From assembly GCA_945957305.1 (NCBI GenBank), contig CAMFLN010000276.1, forward strand, positions 1-5,596: DNA of 5,596 nucleotides, in the 5' to 3' direction. How positions within the stretch are numbered: the first letter of the stretch is position 1; each line of letters starts with the position of its first letter. Positions 1 through 5,411 of the stretch are shown here, piece after piece. Source of the DNA: an uncultured Planctomycetaceae bacterium. GTDB lineage: Bacteria > Planctomycetota > Planctomycetia > Pirellulales > JACPPG01. Below the pieces are notes generated by a model. It was not told the DNA's origin. It saw only the letters and a list, made by a program, of their open reading frames with translations, and made no database searches. Made by a program: the position numbers and the translations under genes.

Positions 1-1728
1 GTGCTTGACCGTGGCGATGTACAATTTGGCGCGGCCGACCGAGTCTTGCGGTGCCGAATCGGCCAGCTGCGGCAAGTCGAGCTTGTACTTGGGCTCTCGA
101 TTGGTCGCGTAGGCCATGATGTTCACGCCCATGGCTTTGGCCGCGGCAATGCGGCCTTCCACTTCGACCGGAAATTTCTTTTCGCGCGCCAATTCACGGC
201 CCGGCCGTGCTAGCTCCCAATAACACGACAGATCTTCCGGACAGTACATGACGCTGGTGCGACAGCCCACGTCGACGCCCCACAGCGGACGCACATAGCG
301 CGGGTCGACCGTTTCTTCGGCCGTCCACACAGCATGCTCGGGGGACAGCAAGTGCAGGCGGTGGTCTGGTTCGGGAAACATGCGATCCATCAACGCGCGA
401 AATCCCCGGTCGAATTCGGCGCCGCCACATACCGCGTCGGCCAGCAGAAATCCGCCGCGATTGATGTACTCGCGCAGCTTGGCGATGTCATCATCGGTCA
501 GATTCGGCGCCCGCTGTCCATTGAGATACAGAATCGGCGCCTCCATCAAATCGTCAGTCGTGGCAGCGTCCACGTTGATGACTTGCCAGGTGAGGTCGCG
601 TCCCCATTTCTTCTCGGTATAGACGACCAGATTCGCCAGGTCGCGGCGATGATGGTTCCAGTCTTCGTCATTTCCCGAGCGCAGCTTGGCGGCCAAGATC
701 GGGCGGCGTCCTTTGGCCAGGAACAACAGCGCGAGACTCGTTCCCACATGCGCGTGATTCTCACCCAAGCCCGTGCCGCGCCAAAAACCCGAGAGGTCTT
801 CTTGCTCGTTGATCAGCCATTCTGCTCCTTCGCGATACCAGTCGTGCTGACCGATGAAGCGCTGATTCGTCAGTCGTCCGGTTCTTTCCAGCCCGTACAA
901 GTAATAGAGCAAGTACGAACGGGGATCGTCCCCAGGATTGACGCGCACCGAAAAATGGCGAGCCAACCACTGCAGCGCCTTGTCGATCGATTCGTCGGAC
1001 TCGTGCGGCTGGCAGCATTTAACCTGGTCGCCGTCGACTTGCGCATCTCCTTCGTCCAGGATGTCGCGCGCCATCACCAGCGCGCCTATGCCGGCGCAGG
1101 TCATGCTACCGCTGCCGCTGCCAGGATCGTTGGGCTTGTAGGTCCATGAACCGTCCGGGCGCTGCGCTTGCGACCAGTATTGCTGCGCCAAACGCCAGGT
1201 CTGCAGGCTGACGGGAATTCCCGCCCGCTGCGCTTCGTACAGAGCGAGGACGGCAAATTGCGAGTTCGAGTTGTCGCCGAAACCTTCGGGATAACCCCAC
1301 GCTCCGCGGTACTTTTCGTTGCCCTTGTCGCGCTTTTGTTGCTCTTCGAGCCAGCGGACATTGCGATTGATCAACGGGCCATCGGCCTTCGGATCAGCGA
1401 TGCTGAAGACCATCGTTTGCAGGCAGACGACGTAGTTCCATTTCGGCGGAATCTTGCGCAGGTGGGCCAGAGCCTCGCGAATCTGCGGATCGTCGGCCGG
1501 CACGCCAGAATTGAGCAGCGCCAGCGTCACCAGGGCCGTGACGCCCCCGGGGAGCGTGGCGTGCTCCTGCCAGGAACCGTCTTTGCGCTGTTCACGTTTG
1601 AGATAGGCGACGCCCCGGTCGATGGCCTGGCGCACCTGTTCGGCCGTCACTTCGGCATTTGCCGCCGAGGCGAACGTGCCAAGCACGAGGGACGCCACGA
1701 TTAACCAACCGACAAGCCGTTGCCACAT
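1..1728 (-). CDS. Secreted alpha-toroid repeat protein with DUF4159 domain (C-terminus cut by window edge)
   Basis: The minus strand is open from ATG at 1728 to the window edge: 576 codons with no stop. An AGGAG ribosome site (1738-1742) lies 9 bases before the ATG. Residues 1-25 form a signal peptide with a hydrophobic core and an ANA cleavage motif at 23-25, so the product is probably exported. Residues about 30-340 carry repeats of the prenyltransferase/squalene-cyclase alpha-toroid kind, with QRKDGSW (47-53) and QRPDGSW (189-195). I see no DxDD cyclase motif, so the toroid is probably a binding scaffold and not an enzyme. Residues about 340-576 match DUF4159: RRPILAAKL near 341, APILYLNG at 397, LREYINRGGFLLAD at 418-431, then PEDLSCYWE near 497. 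This combination is common in planctomycetes and its function is unknown. A short Gly-Ser run (203-208) and a CC pair (238-239) are local oddities. The gene stands alone, downstream of tRNA-Ser on the same strand. Confidence 0.9.
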   Translation of the reverse strand, partial: MWQRLVGWLIVASLVLGTFASAANAEVTAEQVRQAIDRGVAYLKREQRKDGSWQEHATLPGGVTALVTLALLNSGVPADDPQIREALAHLRKIPPKWNYVVCLQTMVFSIADPKADGPLINRNVRWLEEQQKRDKGNEKYRGAWGYPEGFGDNSNSQFAVLALYEAQRAGIPVSLQTWRLAQQYWSQAQRPDGSWTYKPNDPGSGSGSMTCAGIGALVMARDILDEGDAQVDGDQVKCCQPHESDESIDKALQWLARHFSVRVNPGDDPRSYLLYYLYGLERTGRLTNQRFIGQHDWYREGAEWLINEQEDLSGFWRGTGLGENHAHVGTSLALLFLAKGRRPILAAKLRSGNDEDWNHHRRDLANLVVYTEKKWGRDLTWQVINVDAATTDDLMEAPILYLNGQRAPNLTDDDIAKLREYINRGGFLLADAVCGGAEFDRGFRALMDRMFPEPDHRLHLLSPEHAVWTAEETVDPRYVRPLWGVDVGCRTSVMYCPEDLSCYWELARPGRELAREKKFPVEVEGRIAAAKAMGVNIMAYATNREPKYKLDLPQLADSAPQDSVGRAKLYIATVKH

Positions 1729-1910
1729 CCGTGGGCACTCCTGTAACGAATCGCCGAGCAATGCCACGTCGTACGGCGTCCCCATCGCCCCAGACCATGC
1801 CTGCGGAAGCCGCTGCTGCAAATCGTTATGCGGCCATCCGCGGGGCAGGGATTCCCCGGCGAGGCACCCCCGCACTTTCCATCGTCGCCGGTATTTCCCT
1901 GTCGCTAAAG
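1729..1910. other. Spacer between tRNA-Ser and the DUF4159 gene
   Basis: These 182 bases hold the upstream region of the DUF4159 gene and the trailer of the tRNA. Apart from the ribosome site I see only a weak 5-bp hairpin (CGGGG 1841-1845 with CCCCG 1854-1858). It has no T-tract on either side, so I do not call it a terminator. I found no convincing -35/-10 pair. Confidence 0.4.
1738..1742 (-). promoter_or_regulatory. Ribosome binding site of the DUF4159 gene
   Basis: AGGAG on the minus strand sits 9 bases upstream of the ATG at 1728. It supports that start, as does the signal peptide which begins there. Confidence 0.7.
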
Positions 1911-1997
1911 CGGATGGGGAGGGATTCGAACCCCCGGGGCACTTGCGCACCCAGCAGTTTTCAAGACTGCCGCATTAGACCACTCTGCCACCCATCC
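1911..1997 (-). tRNA. tRNA-Ser (TGA)
   Basis: The minus strand folds as a class II tRNA of 87 bases. The acceptor stem GGATGGG (1991-1997) pairs with CCCATCC (1912-1918), with discriminator G at 1911, as expected for serine tRNAs. The anticodon stem GCAGT/ACTGC encloses the loop CTTGAAA, giving anticodon TGA (plus-strand 1961-1963), which reads UCA and other UCN codons. A long variable arm follows, then a T-arm with GGGGG, loop TTCGAAT and CCCTC (one G-U pair). The 3' CCA is not encoded (the bases after G73 are CTT) and must be added by nucleotidyltransferase. I see no sign of an integrated element at its 3' end. Confidence 0.96.
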
Positions 1998-2175
1998 GGA
2001 TTTTTGAACGCCACGCTCGATCGACATGCCGCGCGGAATATGCTCCTCTCCCCCTTCAACCCATAAATGACCTCAGCTGGCGGGCGACAGCAGGCCCTGC
2101 CCAAGCGTACCCCTAAACCGTCCGAGAGCAAGACTTACCGTCCTTTCCAGGGCCCCGCGGGGCCGGTCAACGCGA
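1998..2175. other. Divergent spacer upstream of tRNA-Ser and the small basic protein gene
   Basis: I see no gene here. A plus-strand reading frame from ATG 2067 runs through it into the small basic protein, but its first about 70 residues look like random translation. A promoter candidate within that stretch would start transcription after it. The tRNA promoter should lie at about 2000-2060 on the minus strand. TTGAAG and TATTCC-like elements are present there, but their spacing is too short to call. Confidence 0.35.
2151..2164. repeat. 14-bp perfect palindrome upstream of a promoter
   Basis: GGCCCCGCGGGGCC equals its own reverse complement. It ends 11 bases before the candidate -35 box at 2176. 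It could be a protein-binding dyad. GC-rich palindromes also arise by chance at this base composition, so its function is uncertain. Confidence 0.4.
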
Positions 2176-2204
2176 TTGACGTCCGTCACCGGTCCGGCTA
2201 CAAA
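2176..2204 (+). promoter_or_regulatory. Candidate sigma-70 promoter of the small basic protein gene
   Basis: A -35 box TTGACG (2176-2181) is followed by a 17-base spacer and a -10 box TACAAA (2199-2204). Transcription would start near 2211, leaving a leader of about 70 bases before the GTG at 2280. The -35 box is one arm of a perfect inverted repeat, GTCAA (2166-2170), five bases, TTGAC (2176-2180), which could be an operator. The match is by eye to the housekeeping consensus; the -10 matches only 4 of 6 positions. Confidence 0.4.
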
Positions 2205-2279
2205 CGAAATTCTCGCCGCAAGGCGAAGCGGGTCAACCGTATCTCTCGCCTCTCATACACGAGCCACGGAGTCCAGACG

Positions 2280-2474
2280 GTGGGTGGAATTAGCGAGCGG
2301 CACAAGGAAATCAAACGGCGGCGCCATCGTCGCAAGAAGCTCAAGCTCCTGGGCAAGAAGCTCAAGACGGCCAAGGTCTCGGAACGCCCCGTGATTGCCG
2401 ACAAACTGCGCAATCTGACGCCGGGCGCGGATGTCATTATTGCCAACTGGCAACTGACAAAATCCGACCGCTAG
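2280..2474 (+). CDS. Small highly basic protein, 64 residues (DUF6800-like)
   Basis: I place the start at GTG 2280, 8 bases after a GGAG ribosome site (2268-2271). The frame stays open back to ATG 2067, but that longer start would lie upstream of the candidate promoter, and its extra N-terminus has no recognisable features. The product has a block rich in Lys, Arg and His (residues about 7-32, beginning ERHKEIKRRR at 6-15), then a conserved-looking C-terminal half with VIADKLRNLTPGADVIIANW at 38-57. This architecture matches a family of tiny planctomycete proteins that I recall as DUF6800; the name is from memory and unchecked. No function is known to me. The charge suggests binding to RNA, ribosomes or DNA, which is inference. 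It has no signal peptide, membrane segment or cysteine. It appears to be monocistronic and is followed by a strong terminator. Confidence 0.75.
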   Translation: MGGISERHKEIKRRRHRRKKLKLLGKKLKTAKVSERPVIADKLRNLTPGADVIIANWQLTKSDR

Positions 2475-2548
2475 GAGCGTCCAACGGCTGCCGCGGATTC
2501 CCGGATCCGCAGAATCCTAGGTCCTTCGTGGACACTCTGACCAATCAT

Positions 2549-2583
2549 GCCTCGGCCGGCCCATGCCGGCGCGAGGCGTTTTT
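2549..2583 (+). terminator. Rho-independent terminator after the small basic protein gene
   Basis: GCCTCG plus GCCGGC (2549-2560) pair with GCCGGC and CGAGGC (2565-2577). The result is a 12-bp GC-rich stem with a CCAT loop and one bulged G at 2571, followed by GTTTTT. The T-tract is only on the plus-strand side, so it serves the plus-strand gene ending at 2474. The convergent minus-strand gene ends at 2621, outside the stem. Confidence 0.85.
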
Positions 2584-2620
2584 CATGCGCCGATGCATCA
2601 TCGCGCGAATAATGCCCAGT

Positions 2621-2857
2621 TCACGCGTCGCTCCGATGGGATTCGATTACGATCCGCAAGCGCTGGCACGTGCGAATCGCTAGCGTCTGCGGAGGTGTTA
2701 CCTCCACGCGATCGACGCTCAATACGGCCAATCGGCAAGCCAGCTTCTGACACAGCGATTTCGCCCGCGCGTCGTGTTCCAAGCAATGCTGGATATGTTG
2801 CTGCTCATCCGCGTCCAGCAAGTTCAACAGGTGACCGATCATGTCTTCCGGGTTCAT
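2621..2857 (-). CDS. Anti-sigma-like protein, short form without membrane anchor
   Basis: The ATG (2855-2857) overlaps the sigma factor stop in an ATGA, so the two genes are almost certainly translated together. The 78-residue product begins MNPEDMIGHLLNLLDADEQQ, then has HCLEHDARAKSLCQKLA (24-40) and TPPQTLAIRTCQRL (54-67). This is the head seen in planctomycete anti-sigma proteins that follow ECF sigma genes (an LLN.LD.DE helix, then PP..LA.RT). In those proteins, as I recall them, a transmembrane segment and a long extracytoplasmic domain follow. Here a TGA comes 11 codons after the RT..RL motif. The His/Cys spacing does not fit the zinc anti-sigma motif Hx3Cx2C. It may be a truncated remnant or a small soluble anti-sigma. 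The role is inferred from position and the conserved head. Confidence 0.7.
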   Translation of the reverse strand: MNPEDMIGHLLNLLDADEQQHIQHCLEHDARAKSLCQKLACRLAVLSVDRVEVTPPQTLAIRTCQRLRIVIESHRSDA

Positions 2858-3480
2858 ATCATGCCCCCCTGCGATAGCTCTTCTTCGCGTAGCGCCAGGC
2901 CCAAGCGTTTCAGGGCCGTATGCATACGTGATTTGACGGTGCCCAGTGGGATACCGACCGCTTCGGCGGTTTCGCGATAACTCAAACCTTGATAATAGGC
3001 CAGCAACAGCACGCTGCGTAAATCCTCGGGCAGGGCGTCGACCGCTGCGCGGATGCGGCGGCGCGTTTCGTCGGCCTGGGCTTCGTCGGCCGGGGTCATC
3101 CGGTCATCGGCCACAAGACCAGCAAGCGTTCCCGTTTCTCCATCCCCCAAATCATGCGCCGTGTCCAGGCTGGTGGTCGTGCGTCGCCCGCGATGGCGAA
3201 TGGCGTCGATCGCAGCGTGTGTCGCGATGCTGTAAAGCCAGGGGCGGAAGCGGCGTGCTGACTCGAAGGACTTTCCTTTTTCGACCAACCGCAGGAAGGT
3301 CGTTTGAAACACTTCTTCAGCCAGGCTGGCGTCGCGCAAATAGCGGGCCAGGTAGCTGTAGAGCTCGCGCTCGTAGCGATGGACTAATTGTTCGAACGCA
3401 GCGATGTCATTGTGCTCGCGATAACGCGACAACAACTCTTCATCGCTCACGTCCGGTTGCCCGGTGGGGACTGTACTCAT
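2854..3480 (-). CDS. ECF-type RNA polymerase sigma factor
   Basis: The 208-residue product has the two-domain ECF layout. Region 2 spans about 27-97: the AFEQLVHRYERELYSYL helix, then the core-binding segment DASLAEEVFQTTFLRL (50-65) and the -10 recognition part RFRPWLYSIATHAAIDAIR (77-95). A long acidic linker (about 100-140) follows. Region 4 covers about 142-195, with ALPEDLRSVLLLAYYQGLSY and the helix-turn-helix YRETAEAVGIPLGTVKSRMH (168-187) that reads the -35 element. The length and the LAYYQGLSYRE signature fit the abundant planctomycete ECF groups. A GAGAAGGA ribosome site lies 4 bases before the ATG. Its stop overlaps the following anti-sigma-like gene. The gene is transcribed divergently from the receiver-phosphatase gene. 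The target promoters cannot be read from this window. Confidence 0.95.
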   Translation of the reverse strand: MSTVPTGQPDVSDEELLSRYREHNDIAAFEQLVHRYERELYSYLARYLRDASLAEEVFQTTFLRLVEKGKSFESARRFRPWLYSIATHAAIDAIRHRGRRTTTSLDTAHDLGDGETGTLAGLVADDRMTPADEAQADETRRRIRAAVDALPEDLRSVLLLAYYQGLSYRETAEAVGIPLGTVKSRMHTALKRLGLALREEELSQGGMI

Positions 3481-3781
3481 CCGATCCTTCTCATTCTGCC
3501 GCCGACGGGATTGCGCTCGCGAACTTTGCCAGCTCCACTGTCAACTTACCCGATCTGTGCGGTGGGGCGACCCCATGAGGCTGTTGGTCATGCCATCGGT
3601 GCTGGCAGACGACAGACGATGACGTGCTCTTCTTGTGGCTTTATTCTACCAATTTCCCGGCTTACATGAGCCCGGTGCCCAGAATTGCAGCGGCATGCTA
3701 CGCTTACGTCGGCCCGGGGCAGGTCACTTCAGAAGCCGGGCCGCTTGACTCGTTGCATCACTCGTATTTTCGGAATCGATA
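3481..3781. other. Divergent intergenic region between the sigma factor and receiver-phosphatase genes
   Basis: About 300 bases separate the two divergent starts, and I see no gene. On the minus strand a perfect TTGACA (3539-3544) lies 59 bases before the sigma ATG, but no -10 box follows at a normal spacing. On the plus strand TTGACT (3745-3750) and TATTTT (3765-3770) lie before the phosphatase gene with a spacer of only 14 bases. An inverted repeat, GGCCCGG (3711-3717) with CCGGGCC (3736-3742), sits just before that TTGACT. Promoters for both genes must be here, but I cannot place them securely. Confidence 0.5.
3711..3742. repeat. Inverted repeat upstream of the receiver-phosphatase gene
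   Basis: GGCCCGG and CCGGGCC are perfect 7-bp arms separated by 18 bases, ending two bases before a TTGACT element. It has no T-tract, so it is not an intrinsic terminator. It may be an operator dyad or chance at this GC content. Confidence 0.35.
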
Positions 3782-5023
3782 ATGAGCGAACGCGCGCCAG
3801 TGATTCCCCAGACTGATTCAGGCAAAAGTGCAACGACGGGGGGGCGTGGCCAAACGGCCACGCATCCGATCACCGTCCTGCTGATCGACGATCAGGCGAT
3901 TGTCGGAGAATCGGTGCGCCGCATGCTGGCTACCGAGTCGGACGTGACGTTTCATTTCTGCCAGGATCCGACGCAGGCCATCACGCAGGCCAATGCGCTG
4001 CAACCAACCGTCATCCTGCAAGATCTGGTGATGCCAGAGATCGACGGGCTACAACTTGTGAAGTTTATCCGCGCCAATCCGGCCACGCGCGAGATCCCGC
4101 TGATCGTGCTCTCCAGCAAGGAAGAGCCGATCGTCAAAGCACAGGCATTCGCCTTGGGCGCCAATGATTACCTGGTGAAGCTGCCTGACCGCATCGAATT
4201 ACTGGCGCGTATTCGTTACCACTCGCGCGCCTACATCAGCCGGTTGGAGCGCGACGAGGCGTTCAAACAATTAGCCGAAAGCCAGCAGCAGCTCGCCGAC
4301 GAGGTCGCCCAGGCGGCGCGCTATGTGCTATCGCTGCTGCCTGAGAAAATGGAGGACAAGATCTCGATTGACTGGCGATTCGTTCCCTCGACGCAACTGG
4401 GAGGGGACATGTTCGGCTATCATTGGCTCGACCCGGATCACCTGGCGATTTACCTGTTGGACGTGAGCGGACACGGCGTTGGTTCGTCGCTGTTGGCCGT
4501 ATCGGCGACCAATCTCATTTCCGCACGTTCCTTGGCCGACACGGATTTTCGCGATCCCGGCCAGGTTCTGGCTCGGCTCAACGACGTGTTTCAGATGGAA
4601 AAACAGAACGGCAAATACTTCACCATCTGGTACGGGGTATTTCAGCCGGCAACGCGAAAACTCGCCTTTAGCAATGCCGGCCATCCGCCGGCCTTGCTCT
4701 ACACGGGCAAGAGTCGGGAGGACGCGCAGGTGATTGAACTCGCCGCCGACGGATTGGCCATTGGCATGGTTGAGGGAATGCCCTACGACACGAGCGAAGT
4801 GCAACTTGATGCGTTCGCGCGACTCTATGTCTACAGCGACGGCGCGTACGAGATCGAAAAGCCTGACGGCGAAATGTGGAAGCACTCGGAATTCGTCCAG
4901 TTTTGCACCAGCTTGCGCGCCGCTGGCGAGCCCATCGCGGACCGGCTATTTGCCCACGTGCAGCAAATGCGCGGCGAAGAAGTCCTGGACGACGACTTTT
5001 CCATGGTCGAAGTCGCGCTATAA
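3782..5023 (+). CDS. Response regulator: WspR-like receiver fused to PP2C/SpoIIE-type serine phosphatase
   Basis: After a 28-residue flexible head, the receiver domain spans about 30-147: acidic pair D36/D37, phospho-acceptor D81 in ILQDLVMPEIDG, S111 and K133. Its wording is close to what I recall of WspR, the diguanylate cyclase of the Wsp chemosensory pathway: FHFCQDPTQAI, PTVILQDLVMP, GANDYLVKLPDRIEL, ARIRYHSRAYI. A coiled-coil linker (about 153-180, with ESQQQLADEV) leads into a PPM/SpoIIE phosphatase (about 195-413). Its metal-site motifs are intact: LGGDMFG (206-212), LLDVSGHG (225-232), NAGHPP (298-303), YSDG (351-354) and a terminal DDDFSMV (403-409). It therefore should hydrolyse phosphoserine or phosphothreonine on a partner protein under phosphorelay control, in the cytoplasm. 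GGAA (3772-3775), 6 bases before ATG 3782, is a weak ribosome site. The substrate is not visible; STAS anti-anti-sigma proteins are usual for this fold. Confidence 0.94.
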   Translation: MSERAPVIPQTDSGKSATTGGRGQTATHPITVLLIDDQAIVGESVRRMLATESDVTFHFCQDPTQAITQANALQPTVILQDLVMPEIDGLQLVKFIRANPATREIPLIVLSSKEEPIVKAQAFALGANDYLVKLPDRIELLARIRYHSRAYISRLERDEAFKQLAESQQQLADEVAQAARYVLSLLPEKMEDKISIDWRFVPSTQLGGDMFGYHWLDPDHLAIYLLDVSGHGVGSSLLAVSATNLISARSLADTDFRDPGQVLARLNDVFQMEKQNGKYFTIWYGVFQPATRKLAFSNAGHPPALLYTGKSREDAQVIELAADGLAIGMVEGMPYDTSEVQLDAFARLYVYSDGAYEIEKPDGEMWKHSEFVQFCTSLRAAGEPIADRLFAHVQQMRGEEVLDDDFSMVEVAL

Positions 5024-5117
5024 AGATTTGCACTCTCGGCAGCTGACAATGCGCATTAATGCCTGCTTAATGGCTTGAGTGGCGTAACACAGAGGGGCAT
5101 CCCGCCGAATTGACCGT

Positions 5118-5136
5118 CCCCTCATATGGGGTTTTT
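5118..5136 (+). terminator. Possible weak terminator after the receiver-phosphatase gene
   Basis: CCCC (5118-5121) and GGGG (5128-5131) can pair around a six-base loop and are followed at once by TTTTT (5132-5136). The stem has only four pairs. The position, about 95 bases after the stop codon, suits a terminator for the plus-strand gene. Confidence 0.4.
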
Positions 5137-5164
5137 ACCGCCTCCCTCGTCGACCTGGGGGCGG

Positions 5165-5215
5165 TGGCCCCGTTCCTCATGCTGCGAGCGGCCGGGGCCA
5201 GGGTCCTTGGAGGAC
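5165..5215 (+). repeat. Tandem hairpins upstream of the chemoreceptor gene
   Basis: An 8-bp stem (TGGCCCCG 5165-5172 with CGGGGCCA 5193-5200, 20-base loop) is followed after two bases by a 5-bp stem with a TGG loop (5203-5215). No T-tract follows directly, although TTTT occurs at 5222-5225. They could be a terminator-like or leader structure, or form by chance in GC-rich DNA. Confidence 0.35.
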
Positions 5216-5411
5216 TTCCTGTTTTGCGGGATATTCTGTCTATAAGAGGCGGTTTACAGCGATTTCGATTGATCGGTTGTCTGTGATTCCGTCCCCGCCG
5301 CGGCGAAGTGAGTCTTACACTTGAGGATTCCCGTCGAATTGCGACGGCGGTTCGCGCCGACTTGTCCATTCGTGCTGGGCGCAACGGCTCACTTGTTCCT
5401 GCGAGACGCAC

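Larger units (their letters stand above)
5024..5411. other. Intergenic region upstream of the chemoreceptor gene, with hairpins
   Basis: I see no convincing gene in these 388 bases; the frames open through them have no recognisable features. After the weak terminator at 5118-5136 there are three perfect inverted repeats: TGGCCCCG (5165-5172) with CGGGGCCA (5193-5200); GTCCT (5203-5207) with AGGAC (5211-5215); and CCGTCG (5331-5336) with CGACGG (5342-5347). CGCCGCGGCG (5297-5306) is a 10-bp palindrome. TATAAG (5241-5246) could be a -10 box but has no good -35 partner. The region presumably holds the chemoreceptor promoter and leader. Confidence 0.4.

Noticed and set aside
334..1149. A 271-residue open frame on the plus strand
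   Set aside because: It lies wholly antisense to the DUF4159 gene, in register with its codons, and its translation shows no domain. The minus-strand frame has a signal peptide, ribosome site and recognisable domains.
1911..1997. tRNA-Ser as an integration site for a mobile element
   Set aside because: No integrase, no direct repeat of the tRNA 3' end and no change in gene type were seen on either side.
2563..2877. A 104-residue plus-strand open frame
   Set aside because: It starts within the terminator hairpin and is antisense to the anti-sigma-like gene.
3539..3544. Perfect TTGACA on the minus strand before the sigma gene
   Set aside because: No -10-like hexamer lies 15-19 bases downstream, so I do not call it a promoter.
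2946..3578. A 210-residue plus-strand open frame
   Set aside because: It is antisense to the ECF sigma gene, which has clear region 2 and region 4 motifs; the plus-strand product resembles nothing.
4328..4885. A 185-residue minus-strand open frame
   Set aside because: It is a shadow of the phosphatase domain on the plus strand.
5102..5341. Near-identical CCGCCGAATTG (5102-5112) and CCGTCGAATTG (5331-5341)
   Set aside because: Ten of eleven bases match, but only two copies exist, and just the second forms a hairpin; too weak to call a repeat family.
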